Below are positions 35,545-45,131 of a stretch of 64,000 nucleotides of DNA, piece after piece; the stretch's first letter is position 1, and every line of letters starts with the position of its first letter. The stretch is from Acaryochloris sp. CCMEE 5410. GTDB lineage: Bacteria > Cyanobacteriota > Cyanobacteriia > Thermosynechococcales > Thermosynechococcaceae. Made by a program: the position numbers and the translations under genes. The stretch covers positions 3,100,001 to 3,164,000 of the forward strand of contig NZ_AFEJ02000001.1 of assembly GCF_000238775.2 (NCBI RefSeq). Direction: 5' to 3'. Under the pieces are notes generated by a model. It was not told where the DNA came from. It ran no database searches and saw nothing but the letters and a program-made list of their open reading frames with translations.

Positions 35545-36966
35545 ATGACTCAGAAACTCATTCATACCCGCAAATTAGAGACCAGCTTGGCTCAGTTAGT
35601 GGAACCGACACCTTCTCCCTGGACCATCGAGCGTCCACTCAAAGACGCCTTGCCCCCAATTCTATGGGGTTTAGGATTACCTCTGACTGTCGCTGTTTTG
35701 GGTAGTTTAGTTAGCATCTGGTTTCTAAAGTCTTTTCTGGTCATTTGTAAACCCAACGAGGTCGTGATTCTGGCAGGCCGCAAATGGCAGACGCAGGGAG
35801 GACAGCGCCTAGGCTATCGAGTGCTCACGGGGGGACGGGCGATTCGGATCCCGATTGTAGAAACGGTCAAACGGATGGATGTGACAACGATGGCAGTCCC
35901 CGTAGAAGTCCATAATGCTTACTCTAAGGGCGGTATTCCTCTCCATATTCAGGCGATCGCCAATATCAAAATTTCCAGCGATTCACGGGTGGTGGGTAAT
36001 GCGATTGAACGGTTCCTTGGCCACAAGCGGACCGAAATTATTCGAGTCGCCCAAGAAACTTTGGCTGGATATTTGCGGGGGGTGGTGGCAACCCTGACCC
36101 CCGAACAGGTGAACGAAGATCGGCTTCAGTTTGCTGAGCGAATCGCCTCAGATGTGAGCCGAGAGCTGCGAACCCTAGGACTTCATCTCGATATTCTCAA
36201 AATCCAGAGCGTAGCAGATGATGTGGACTATCTCAGCTCCATCGGACGGCAGCGAATTGCCATGATTCTACGGGATGCCGAGGTGGCTGAGTCCAATGCC
36301 CTCTCCATGGCAGAGCAAATAGAGGCTGAGTGCCAAGAACAGGCAGAAGTAGCTCAGACTCAGGATCGCACCGTAATTCTAGAGCAAGAAAACCAACTCC
36401 GCAAAATCAAAGCCAAGCTAGAGCGACAGGCTCGTTCGGAAGAAGAAATTACTGTGGCCGCCACCCATGAGCGACGGGCTAAAGTAGAGCAAATTTTACA
36501 GAAACTGCGCGCTGAAGTAGAGCGGCTGCGGTTACAGGCTGATCAGATCTTGCCAGCCCAAGCCCAACAGCAGGCAGCAGAACTCCGACGGCACGGAGAC
36601 GCTGCAATTCTGGCGGAAAATGCCCAGGCGGCGGCACAGGTCAACGACATGTTGGCGGCGGTGTGGCAAGAAATTGGCACCGACGCCTCGCAAGTGTTCT
36701 TGATCCAGCAAATTGAAACCGTGTTGCGGGAAGCAGTCCAGATCCCTGAGCGGCTCCATTTGCATCAGGTCAACGTAGTGGACAACGGCGATGGGGAGGC
36801 CGTTGCTAGCTTACTAAAGGTTTACCCCCAGGTGGTGCGCCAGTTTCTAGATAGTCTTCACCACACCTTGGGGATTGATGTTGTGGGCACCTTGACGCAA
36901 GCCCATGAGCCAACGTCTTTTCCCCAACAGTCCTTGACTCACCATTTATCTGAAAAAGGAGCGTAA
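35545..36966 (+). CDS. Flotillin-like SPFH protein (1)
   Basis: 473 residues from the ATG at 35545, chosen because GAGAGG lies 9 bp upstream. Its hydrophobic hairpin is GLPLTVAVLGSLVSIWFL (about residues 42-60). The SPFH/band-7 domain follows with ICKPNEVVILAGRKWQTQGG, MDVTTMAVPVEVHNAYSKGG and GIPLHIQAIANIKI. It then has a long coiled coil rich in Glu/Arg/Ala (EEEITVAATHERRAKVEQIL). Flotillins assemble membrane cages or microdomains. The second flotillin begins 2 bp after this stop, so hetero-oligomers are likely. Confidence 0.9.
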   Translation: MTQKLIHTRKLETSLAQLVEPTPSPWTIERPLKDALPPILWGLGLPLTVAVLGSLVSIWFLKSFLVICKPNEVVILAGRKWQTQGGQRLGYRVLTGGRAIRIPIVETVKRMDVTTMAVPVEVHNAYSKGGIPLHIQAIANIKISSDSRVVGNAIERFLGHKRTEIIRVAQETLAGYLRGVVATLTPEQVNEDRLQFAERIASDVSRELRTLGLHLDILKIQSVADDVDYLSSIGRQRIAMILRDAEVAESNALSMAEQIEAECQEQAEVAQTQDRTVILEQENQLRKIKAKLERQARSEEEITVAATHERRAKVEQILQKLRAEVERLRLQADQILPAQAQQQAAELRRHGDAAILAENAQAAAQVNDMLAAVWQEIGTDASQVFLIQQIETVLREAVQIPERLHLHQVNVVDNGDGEAVASLLKVYPQVVRQFLDSLHHTLGIDVVGTLTQAHEPTSFPQQSLTHHLSEKGA

Positions 36967-36968
36967 TC

Positions 36969-38264
36969 GTGGAACTGATCACTTTACTACTCGGCCTCAG
37001 TGGACTTAGCCTCGTGGCTGGGTGGAGTGTAACGAAGAACTTCTACTGCATTTGCCAACCCAGTGAAGTGCTGATCTTTGCGGGGCCACGCACGCGGCTA
37101 ACCAACGGCCAAACGATGGGCTATCGCCTGGTGAAAGGGGGCAGTAGTTTGCAGATGCCGCTGTTAGAGCAAACCTTTCGCATGGACTTAACTAATATGA
37201 TTATTGATCTCCAGGTGACGGGAGCCTATTCCAAAGGTGGTATTCCGCTGACGGTCACGGGAGTTGCCAATATTAAAATTGCAGGCACCGAACCGACTAT
37301 TCATAATGCCATTGAGCGCCTCTTAGGTAAAAAACGGGCAGAGGTGGAACAGCTTGCCAAAGAAACCTTGGAAGGGAATTTACGAGGTGTTTTAGCGAGT
37401 TTGACCCCTGAACAAGCCAATTCCGATCAGATTGCCTTTGCTAAAAGCCTCCTGGAGGAAGCCGAAGCGGATCTAGAAAAGTTGGGGCTGCTCCTCGATA
37501 GTTTACAGATCCAAACCATTTCCGACGAGGTGAGCTACTTAGACTCTTTGGGGCGTCAACAACAGGCCGAGTTGATCCGGGATGCCCGCATTGCAGAAGC
37601 GAAGGCAAAAGCCGAGTCGCAGATTCAAGATTCTGCCAATCTGCGTCGTACCGCTCTCCGCCAACTTCGACGGGATGAGGAAATTGCGAAGGCTGATGCG
37701 GATAAGCGGGTTAGAGATGCGTTAACTCGGCGAGTGGCCGCCATTGAGGAGGTGGAATCTGTGGTGGGGGTGCAGGTGGCTCGCGTCCAGGCCGAGGCCG
37801 CAGTAGAAACAGAGCGGATTCGTCAGGTGGAACAGCAGCTCCAGGCGGATGTGATTGCCCCAGCAGAAGCAGACTGTCAGGCTGCGATCGCAACCGCCAA
37901 AGGCAAAGCCGCCCAGATTATCGAAGAGGGCAAAGCTCAAGCTACTGGTACGCGCCAGTTGGGTCAATCCTGGCAAGCGGCGGGCGCAGCAGCGCAGGAC
38001 ATTTTCATGTTTCAGCAGCTTCATATTTTGACCAAGCTGATGGCGGCAAGCGTCCCGGATGTGAGTGTTCAGAATGTTACGGTGATTGATGCCCAACGAG
38101 GAGCCACTGCCACCAAACTGGCTGCTTTTCTAGAACAATTCCAGCAGGCCACGGGCATGGACATGCAACAGGTGCTAGGGAAATTGACGTCCCCAGAGAC
38201 CTCTACAGAACCGTCATGGCCCAAGGTTGAGCCGGGATCTGATCTCTTGGAGGCCGCCTCATGA
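36969..38264 (+). CDS. Flotillin-like SPFH protein (2)
   Basis: The 431-residue protein starts at GTG 36969 with AAGGAG upstream. It has a single N-terminal hydrophobic helix (ELITLLLGLSGLSLVAGWS), an SPFH domain (CICQPSEVLIFAGPRTRLTN; GAYSKGGIPLTVTGVANIKI), and a coiled coil (RRDEEIAKADADKRVRDAL). It is about 40-50% alike by eye to the first flotillin in the SPFH region. It overlaps the kinase gene by 4 bp (ATGA), which implies translational coupling and points to the kinase acting on or with the flotillin assembly. Confidence 0.9.
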   Translation: MELITLLLGLSGLSLVAGWSVTKNFYCICQPSEVLIFAGPRTRLTNGQTMGYRLVKGGSSLQMPLLEQTFRMDLTNMIIDLQVTGAYSKGGIPLTVTGVANIKIAGTEPTIHNAIERLLGKKRAEVEQLAKETLEGNLRGVLASLTPEQANSDQIAFAKSLLEEAEADLEKLGLLLDSLQIQTISDEVSYLDSLGRQQQAELIRDARIAEAKAKAESQIQDSANLRRTALRQLRRDEEIAKADADKRVRDALTRRVAAIEEVESVVGVQVARVQAEAAVETERIRQVEQQLQADVIAPAEADCQAAIATAKGKAAQIIEEGKAQATGTRQLGQSWQAAGAAAQDIFMFQQLHILTKLMAASVPDVSVQNVTVIDAQRGATATKLAAFLEQFQQATGMDMQQVLGKLTSPETSTEPSWPKVEPGSDLLEAAS

Positions 38265-39288
38265 GTAATCAGATCGTACGTGATGGTCTCCGACCGGGCT
38301 ACGTCCTACAGACAGTAAGCAACGGCCATCGCTACCAAATCCAACAAAAACTCAGTGACAAAGCAGGTCGACAAACCTATTTGGCACAAGATTCTGAGCA
38401 AAACGAGCAGGTGATCATCAAAATACTCAACTTTGACGATGCTCTGACCTGGGACCATTTCAAATTATTTGAACGGGAAGCCAAAACCTTACAAAATCTC
38501 TCTCATCCAGCTATCCCAAAATACCGAGACTATCTTGACCTGGATTCAGGGGATTTTAAAGGGTTTGCACTAGTCCAAACCTATATCAAAGCCCAATCAT
38601 TGGAGTCTTATCTCCAGGCAGGATGCACCTTCAGTGAAGCAGAAATTAAACAGCTCGCTGAATCCTTGCTAGAAATTTTGACCTATTTGCACAGCCAAAA
38701 TTCCCCTGTCATCCACCGAGATCTGAAACCGAGTAATATTCTCCTGGGTGACCGTTCAGGCAACCACCTCGGTCAAGTCTACCTCGTTGATTTTGGGTCA
38801 GTGCAGACCGTTGCCAGCAAAGAAAGCGGCACTATCACCATTGTTGGCAGTTATGGCTATATTCCCTTCGAGCAATTTTGCGGACAAGCGGTTCCTGCCT
38901 CTGATTTGTACAGCTTGGGGATGACCCTACTCTATCTGGCAACGGGGGTTCATCCGGCTGATTTACCTCAAAAGCAAGGTGAAATTCAAATCAACAATAC
39001 AGGTTTAAGTCGCCCGTTAGAACAATGGCTCAAGCAGATGACGAGTCCTCGGTTGGATCGTCGCTTCCCTGATGCCCAGTCTGCATTGAAGGCACTGATT
39101 CACCATCAAGCCTACCATCAAACTCAATTACAACCTTTATATACTAGAGTGCAATTGCGGCGTATCCATGAAACCTTTGAGGCTGACTGCCTGACAGAAG
39201 TATCTCAAAGCCTTTATTTTCATAGTCTTTGAGAAAAGAGTGGAGCGACATGTGAAGCTAGATTTAAGCACAAATCAGCGTTACTCAA

Positions 39289-40460
39289 ATGTCAGGCTCC
39301 ACCCAAATTTATCGTCAACTGTTCTCCTTTTTACGTCAACACAGCCATTATCGAGATTTGCGTCATCTCATGACCCTGGGATGGATGGTGAGCGCCTTAA
39401 TCTGCAGTGAACGATTATGCTTATCTGCTTGGGAATCCTATGTCCCCTGCCGAGCAAAAAAGCCCAAAGTGTCGAGCGTCGCTGGCAACGCTTTCTGTGC
39501 AATCCGCTCATTGATGTCCACAAACTGTATGTCCCTTTGGTCCTTCTAGCGCTTAAGAACTGGCGAACCCATCGCCTTTACCTAGCGATGGATACCACGG
39601 TTTTATGGAATGAATACTGCATGATTCATGTATCCGTTGTCTGCTGTGGCAGAGCAGTACCGTTGTTATGGAAAGTATTAGAGCACAAGAGTGCGGCGGT
39701 TGCTTTTGAGGAATATCAACCGCTATTGCGTCAGGCCCGTTGGTTATTACGGCAGCATCCAGATGTCATGTTGTTAGCAGATCGTGGGTTCGCGAACCAT
39801 CAACTGATGAGCTGGTTACAGCAGAGCCGTTGGCATTACTGTCTGCGTATCCCATGTGATGTCCTTCTCCATGGCCCCCGTCAATGTCCAAGAGAAGTCC
39901 GTAGGTTATGGCCATCCAAAGGAGAAGCTCTCCTCTACCGTAATGTCGGGCTTTGGGATGATGGCCTCTATCGGTGCAATTTGGTACTGGCGAATATCCG
40001 AGGCGTAAAAGAACCATGGGCAGTGATTACAGATGAATCACCCTCGTTACAAACCTTGTGGCAATACGCCTTGAGGTTTCGGGTGGAAGAATTATTCCTC
40101 GATAGTAAATCTGGTGTGTTTGAGCTTGAAGAGTCGAAAATTCGCTGTGCTGATGCTCTGGAGAGGCTGTACCTGATTGCTGCTGTGGCACTGCTATACA
40201 GCACGGCTCAGGGGATGGCTGTTCATATTAAAGGGCTACGCCAACAGGTTGATCCCCATTGGCACAGAGGCATTAGCTATCTCAAGATTGGATTGCGGTG
40301 GCTCAAGGGGGTGGTCCATAAAGGACGGGAGTTGTTGATGCCAGTCCCCTTATTCACCAAGGATCCGCAACCGTGTTTTGCCTCTAAAAAAGCTCAAAAG
40401 AAACACTACAACAAAATCTGGTTCTCTCGTATCCGCTCTCTACAGTGCAAAGCTTTATGA
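39289..40460 (+). CDS. IS4-family transposase expressed by -1 frameshift
   Basis: Two frames overlap. The first (from ATG 39289, MSGSTQIYRQLFSFLRQ) reads to a heptamer A-AAA-AAG at 39456-39462 in the correct phase. Slipping back one base continues with AQSVERRWQRFLCNPL and runs to 40460. The joint product is about 390 residues. It has DDE motifs MDTTVLW and LLADRGFAN. The IS4 signature Y-x2-R-x3-E-x6-K is complete in YALRFRVEELFLDSK. No single-frame product of this size exists, so frameshifting, or a decayed gene, must be assumed. The heptamer is also kept in copy 2. Confidence 0.8.
39456..39462 (+). promoter_or_regulatory. Probable -1 ribosomal frameshift site A-AAA-AAG
   Basis: The zero frame reads GCA-AAA-AAG. 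After slipping one base, the next codons are GCC-CAA-AGT in the frame of the transposase body. This heptamer is the classic strong slippery sequence in bacteria. I did not identify a downstream stimulatory structure. Confidence 0.7.
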
Positions 40461-41019
40461 GCTATGGAATACAAAGATCTGTCAGGCAGTCAGCCTTTGA
40501 GGTCATCATTCCCAATACTCTGTCTGTAAAGAATGTCATGGGATGGCTTCTTACTAGTTTTATATTATTTTTTTTCCTGTGGTTCATAGTTCCTGTAGGC
40601 ATACTTTACCTTCTTGCTTGTGCATTTACTGGTACATCTCCATTTGCGGGCCATAGTAAATCTGAAAAAATTAAAAAGTTGGTCATTGATGACAAAAAAA
40701 TTGTCTGCTATTCCAATCTTGGTAAGAGAACAAATCTTCGATCCCAAATAAAACGCTTGTGTTATGCCCGGAGTTACGAATTCGATCATTTTTATGACGA
40801 AAGCAACAGAAAAATTCGCCGAGGCAAAGTTAGTGTTGAACCCCAACTCATGATTTATATAGGATCAAATGTAAGGGACGAATATATTATCGAAGGTCTA
40901 ACCAATGCTGAGTGTTGGTGGATAGGCCAAGAACTGAGCGACTTTTTGGATTTAGAACTGCAAGTTATTTATCCCACACCAAAAGTGCCACCGGAACCAT
41001 CCTGTGGAGGAGGGTGTTG

Positions 41020-41556
41020 ATGGTGAGTACCGCGTACCAAAAAGCTATGACGGCGGCAGAGCATCACCTGTTTCAAAAGATCTTGGACTTCCCGCTTGAT
41101 CCGCCCGGTGCGGTTTTTCCGTTCTCCTACAAGTTGGCTTGGGAATATCAGTGGACTAATTTGTATACATTGCGTGCCATTGATGAGTATAAAAAATTCG
41201 TCTTTCTCGCCGTGACAGCCAACCATATGGTTTCCCCCGCTACTCCTGTTGATCGAGTTTGGCACTTACATCTGCTGTATACCCACTCTTACTGGGAGGA
41301 CTTTTGCGGGCAAATATTAGGTAAACCTCTCCACCACATCCCCAGTTTGGGCGGTCGACGAGAAGGCAAAAAGTATCAGCGTGTCTATGAGCAGACCTTG
41401 TTTACGTATCGTCAGTACTTTGGCGATCCACCTACCGATATTTGGCACCCACCCCGACTGAGAAGTGAAAGCGTCAATTTTCAGTGGGTCAACAAACGTC
41501 AATACTGGCTGATTCCTCGCCCTCTGCAATTTTGCAAGAACCTACTGTTTTCCTAG
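41020..41556 (+). CDS. GRDP-like (glycine-rich-domain-protein-like) protein
   Basis: The ATG at 41020 overlaps the kinase stop by one base (TGATG), with GGAGGAGGG upstream, so translation is coupled. The 178-residue protein has VDRVWHLHLLYTHSYWEDFC (about residues 73-92) and PLHHIPSLGGRREGKKY, the His-rich pattern of the DUF1399/GRDP-type family. It has LAWEYQWT and a Trp/Arg-rich C-terminus. No function is established. Its position makes it the last gene of the secreted protein-NfeD-flotillin-flotillin-kinase operon. Since the IS splits the kinase gene upstream, its expression may now be lower. Confidence 0.75.
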   Translation: MVSTAYQKAMTAAEHHLFQKILDFPLDPPGAVFPFSYKLAWEYQWTNLYTLRAIDEYKKFVFLAVTANHMVSPATPVDRVWHLHLLYTHSYWEDFCGQILGKPLHHIPSLGGRREGKKYQRVYEQTLFTYRQYFGDPPTDIWHPPRLRSESVNFQWVNKRQYWLIPRPLQFCKNLLFS

Positions 41557-41689
41557 GCAGAGCAACAGGTCTCCATAAAGTTTTCAACCATTTTCATGAG
41601 TAAACTCAATCTTCAAGCGAAACAACGCTTTGAGAATCTCAGTCTACAATTGAAAAGCTAGCTGATGCTTCATTGACTCAGAGGTATGC

Positions 41690-42874
41690 ATGACGGTCCC
41701 AGGAGCAAAGCGACAAGACGGCAAATGGTTGATAGTCATTCTGGGATCCTCGTTACTGATGAGTGCCTGTGGACTGTTGCAAGCTCAGCCCACTCCTACT
41801 CCCACTCCTATAGCCGTCAAGTCTAACCGAGTAGTGGCTCGGGGCAAAATTATTCCTGAATTTGATGTGATCAAGTTATCGGTCTCGAATGCCGAAGACA
41901 GCCGAGTCAATCGGATTTTGGTCAAAGTAGGCGATCGCGTGCGCGCCAATCAGGTGATTGCAACCCTCCAAGGTGCTGATCGTCGGCTCGCGGATCTGAA
42001 GGCAGCACAAGCTAATGTCAAACTCTTACAAGCGCGCCTGATCAAGGCCAAACAAGGAGATGCCAAACCGGGAGGTATTGCGGCCCAGCAAGCCGTTGTG
42101 GTCCGGTTGGAAACCCAGCTTCCCGTTGAGATTAAGCAAAAAGAGGCCGAAATTGTCAGTGCTCAAGCCTCGTTGCGAGAGGCTGCACTCACTTATCAGC
42201 GTCGTCAACAACTTTTTAAACAGGGCGCGATTAGTCGGGCAGAAGTGGATACTGCTCGCGAAGAATTTGAGACCACTCGCGCCACCTTAGCGACCCAAAT
42301 CGCATCTTTAGAACAAACCGTTACTACTTTAAAAGCACAAATTCTAGAGGAAAAGGCTCGGTTAGCTGAACTTCAACAGGTCCGCCCCATTGACGTTACC
42401 ATTGCCCAAGCCGAGCTAGAACAAGCGTTGATTGAAGTGGAACAACGACGGGCTGACTATGATGATACGCAAGTTCGAGCGCCCATCCCTGGCCAGATTT
42501 TGCGAATCAATACCAAGGTGGGAGAGCAGGTGAATACGCAGCTTGGCATTGTCGATTTGGGACGAACCGAGCAAATGTTTGTCCAGGCGGAAGTCTATGA
42601 AACGGATGTGAGTAAGGTTCGGAAAGGCCAACGAGCCAAGATTCTCAGTGAATATGGTGGATTTGAAGGGGAGATCCAGGGGGTGGTGGATGATGTCGGC
42701 CTCCAGATTGACCCTCGGACCTTATCAACCGGAAATAACAACCCCACGACCGACGAAAATGCTCGGGTCGTCAATGTTTCCATTCGCATCGACAAAGACG
42801 ATAGTCCCATTGTCGCTGGTCTGACGAATATGCAAGTCAGAGTCACCATTGACTTACAGGAGAAGGCCGGATGA
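41690..42874 (+). CDS. devB: DevB-type membrane fusion protein, predicted lipoprotein
   Basis: The 394-residue adaptor starts MTVPGAKRQDGKWLIVILGSS and has a lipobox-like LLMSACG (Cys about residue 27), so it is probably lipid-anchored rather than membrane-spanning. A Pro/Thr linker follows, then a lipoyl half (NRILVKVGDRVRANQVIATL), a long coiled-coil hairpin, the second lipoyl half (QVRAPIPGQILRINTKVGEQV) and a beta barrel. In DevBCA exporters this protein links the ABC transporter to an outer-membrane channel, exporting glycolipids or similar amphiphiles. It overlaps devC by 4 bp (ATGA). Confidence 0.87.
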   Translation: MTVPGAKRQDGKWLIVILGSSLLMSACGLLQAQPTPTPTPIAVKSNRVVARGKIIPEFDVIKLSVSNAEDSRVNRILVKVGDRVRANQVIATLQGADRRLADLKAAQANVKLLQARLIKAKQGDAKPGGIAAQQAVVVRLETQLPVEIKQKEAEIVSAQASLREAALTYQRRQQLFKQGAISRAEVDTAREEFETTRATLATQIASLEQTVTTLKAQILEEKARLAELQQVRPIDVTIAQAELEQALIEVEQRRADYDDTQVRAPIPGQILRINTKVGEQVNTQLGIVDLGRTEQMFVQAEVYETDVSKVRKGQRAKILSEYGGFEGEIQGVVDDVGLQIDPRTLSTGNNNPTTDENARVVNVSIRIDKDDSPIVAGLTNMQVRVTIDLQEKAG

Positions 42875-44124
42875 AATGGGGCCGCCTGCGCAATTTAACG
42901 GCTGAACGCCCCTTGGCTTGGGCGCAGCTTTCCCATCAAAAAGCTCGCTTGGCCGTTGCTCTGACAGGGGTAGCCTTTGCCAATATCCTTATGTTTGCCC
43001 AACTGGGAATTCGGGCGGTGTTGTTTGATGGCATTACCTTAATTCATGAGCATCTCCAAGGTGAGCTGTTCCTGATATCGTCTTACTCTCGGGCCTTGGG
43101 ATTTCAGTCTTTTGCGCGGGTGTATCTGTATCAAGCAAATGCCGTCCCTGGAGTAGATACAGCGAGTCCTCTCTATATCCTGGGACAAGTGGACTGGATC
43201 AACCCGGAGCAACTCCCCGCCGAACATCCGATTCCCCCCGAGTTATTGTCTCCTCCAGGGCAAGATCAGTCGGGCGATCAAGAGATTCAAATTTTTCCAG
43301 ATCGGGTTAAAATTCTGGCCTTTAACCTCACCCAGCCTGCCTTTACCCTGCCCGAGATCAATCAGCAACTGGACAAGTTGAAAGAACCCGATTCGATTCT
43401 CTACGACCGCCTGTCTCAGGACGGGTTGGGACCGATTCCCGATTTAATCACGCAGAAACCGCAGTTAACGACGGTGATGGGAAACCGCCGCACTCAAATT
43501 GCCGGGTTGTTTACCTTAGGGAGCACCCTGTTCACCAAAGGGCATGTGATTATGAGTGACTTGAACTATGCCGCCCGCAATGGACCCGAGAGTTTAGAGA
43601 GTGTCAGTGTGGGATTGGTGAGTTTGGATGCAGGCGCTGACCCCCTGCAAGTTAAAGCGCAAATCCAACAGGCCTTACCGCCTTCGATTCAGGTGTTAAC
43701 CCGAGAAGAACTGATCCAAAAAGAAGTGGCGTTTTGGGAAACGGATCCAAGTGGCACGGTCCTTAATTTCGGGGCGATGATGGGTTTTGTGGTGGGAGTG
43801 ATTGTGGTGTATCAGGTCCTCTACTCGGATGTGCTAGAACATTTGCCAGAATATGCCACCTTGAAAGCGATGGGGTTTGCAGATAATGCTTTGCTACGGG
43901 TTGTCCTACAGGAAGCCATGATTTTGGCGGTGTTGGGTTTTGTGCCTGGATGTGTGGCCTCCGTCGGGGTCTATAGCCTGCTCAGTTCTTTGACCAAAAT
44001 TCCTTTGAGCTTGCGACCCGATGTGATGGTCCAAGTGTTTATCTTAACCATTGTTATGTGTATGGGAGCAGGTGGAATTGCGACTCAGAAGCTACGCCAA
44101 GCCGACCCTGCGGATGTGTTTTAA
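42871..44124 (+). CDS. devC: DevC-type ABC transporter permease
   Basis: The 417-residue protein has an N-terminal helix (LAVALTGVAFANILMFAQLG), a large soluble loop of about 230 residues, and three C-terminal helices (GAMMGFVVGVIVVYQVLY; VVLQEAMILAVLGFVPG; VQVFILTIVMCMGAGGIA). This is the MacB/FtsX topology. It is part of a DevBCA exporter with the adaptor and ATPase genes directly adjacent (4-bp overlap upstream, 3-bp gap downstream). The genus has no heterocysts, so if this is Acaryochloris the cargo would not be the heterocyst glycolipid. Confidence 0.9.
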   Translation: MKWGRLRNLTAERPLAWAQLSHQKARLAVALTGVAFANILMFAQLGIRAVLFDGITLIHEHLQGELFLISSYSRALGFQSFARVYLYQANAVPGVDTASPLYILGQVDWINPEQLPAEHPIPPELLSPPGQDQSGDQEIQIFPDRVKILAFNLTQPAFTLPEINQQLDKLKEPDSILYDRLSQDGLGPIPDLITQKPQLTTVMGNRRTQIAGLFTLGSTLFTKGHVIMSDLNYAARNGPESLESVSVGLVSLDAGADPLQVKAQIQQALPPSIQVLTREELIQKEVAFWETDPSGTVLNFGAMMGFVVGVIVVYQVLYSDVLEHLPEYATLKAMGFADNALLRVVLQEAMILAVLGFVPGCVASVGVYSLLSSLTKIPLSLRPDVMVQVFILTIVMCMGAGGIATQKLRQADPADVF

Positions 44125-44127
44125 CCG

Positions 44128-44808
44128 ATGGAACCCGTTGTTTCGATCCGTCATCTCAATCATGCTTTTGGCAAGGGGCAGTTACGTAAGCCTGTGCTGA
44201 AGGATATTAGCCTAGATCTCAATCCTGGTGAAATTGTGATTCTGATGGGGCCGTCGGGAAGTGGAAAAACGACGTTATTGACGCTGATCGGGGCGTTGCG
44301 ATCGCAACAGGAAGGCAGCCTTAAATTCCTCAACCAAGAACTCCTAGGTGCCCCCAAGAAAAAGCTGGTCAAGCTCCGCCAGCAAATTGGTTTTATTTTC
44401 CAGTCTCATAATTTGCTGGACTGTCTAACGGCCCAAGAGAATGTGCGCATGTCTCTGAAGCTGCATACGCACTTGACGTTGGAGGAACGGACTAGGCGTG
44501 CGATCGCAATCCTGGAATCCGTTGGTTTAGGCGAACATATCCATTACTATCCGGCCAATCTATCGGGGGGACAAAAGCAAAGAGTCGCCATTGCTCGCGC
44601 CCTCGTCAGCTACCCTAAACTCGTCCTCGCCGATGAGCCTACTGCTGCCCTCGATAGCAAAACGGGTCGAGATGCAGTTGAAATCATGCGAAAATTGGCT
44701 CAAGAAGAAGGCTGTACAGTAATGTTAGTAACGCACGACAATCGGATTCTGGATATGGCTGATCGGATCTTGCAAATGGAAGATGGTCAGCTATTACCGA
44801 CTTCCTGA
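44128..44808 (+). CDS. devA: DevA-type ABC transporter ATPase
   Basis: The 226-residue ATP-binding subunit has the Walker A motif GPSGSGKTTLL (about residues 37-47), Q-loop FIFQSHNLLD, ABC signature LSGGQKQRVAIARAL (about 141-155), Walker B LVLADEPTAALD and switch His in VTHDNR. It pairs with the DevC permease. The order B-C-A with minimal spacing makes one transcription unit. No outer-membrane channel gene is next to it, so a TolC-like protein must come from elsewhere. Confidence 0.93.
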   Translation: MEPVVSIRHLNHAFGKGQLRKPVLKDISLDLNPGEIVILMGPSGSGKTTLLTLIGALRSQQEGSLKFLNQELLGAPKKKLVKLRQQIGFIFQSHNLLDCLTAQENVRMSLKLHTHLTLEERTRRAIAILESVGLGEHIHYYPANLSGGQKQRVAIARALVSYPKLVLADEPTAALDSKTGRDAVEIMRKLAQEEGCTVMLVTHDNRILDMADRILQMEDGQLLPTS

Positions 44809-44909
44809 CGCCCGATTTTAATATTGCTCCAACTGGCACAGAAAACGTTATCAGTTGTTGAACGGATAAAGCAATGCGATCATAGTGCTATGACTTGTGC
44901 TGAAACATC

Positions 44910-45131
44910 ATGACAGTAGAGCAAATTCTAGAACTGGCTAGTGAACTATCTCCCTCAGAACAGCAACAGCTTCTCGAGGAGTTGCAATCGCGAGCGATGA
45001 ATCAGGATACAACATCAGTCAAGAGTCCCTACGATACGCTCTTGAACCTGGCAGGTTCTGCCCACTCCGATTACCAAGATGTCTCTATGAATAAGCATCA
45101 ACATCTAGGAGAGACATATACAGCTCAGTGA
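44910..45131 (+). CDS. Small antitoxin of a VapBC-like pair
   Basis: The 73-residue protein starts MTVEQILELASELSPSEQQQ, an N-terminal helix typical of small cyanobacterial antitoxins, and has an acidic/Gln middle and no clear DNA-binding fold. The stop overlaps the PIN-domain gene start (GTGA). I assign it by position and size. Confidence 0.7.
   Translation: MTVEQILELASELSPSEQQQLLEELQSRAMNQDTTSVKSPYDTLLNLAGSAHSDYQDVSMNKHQHLGETYTAQ

Larger units (their letters stand above)
39183..40493 (+). mobile_element. IS4-family insertion sequence, copy 1
   Basis: Perfect 15-bp terminal repeats CTGACTGCCTGACAG (39183) and CTGTCAGGCAGTCAG (ending 40493), flanked by a 9-bp target duplication CCTTTGAGG (39174-39182 and 40494-40502). 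The length is 1,311 bp. The second copy is at 60314-61638. Confidence 0.93.
38261..41020 (+). pseudogene. Ser/Thr protein kinase with membrane domain, split by an IS4-family element
   Basis: The 5' part (38261-39182) encodes the kinase domain: invariant Lys in VIIKIL, HRDLKPSNILL (catalytic loop) and VDFGSVQ (Mg loop). The Gly-rich loop is poor (LSDKAGRQTYLAQD). The 3' part (40503-41020) encodes two hydrophobic stretches (MGWLLTSFILFFFLWFIVPV) and a soluble tail ending SCGGGC. Removing the 1,311-bp IS and one 9-bp target copy gives 1,440 bp, an intact 479-residue frame. As it stands the first part still encodes a nearly complete kinase domain of 307 native residues plus 16 IS-encoded ones, so the soluble kinase could remain active. 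Confidence 0.88.
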
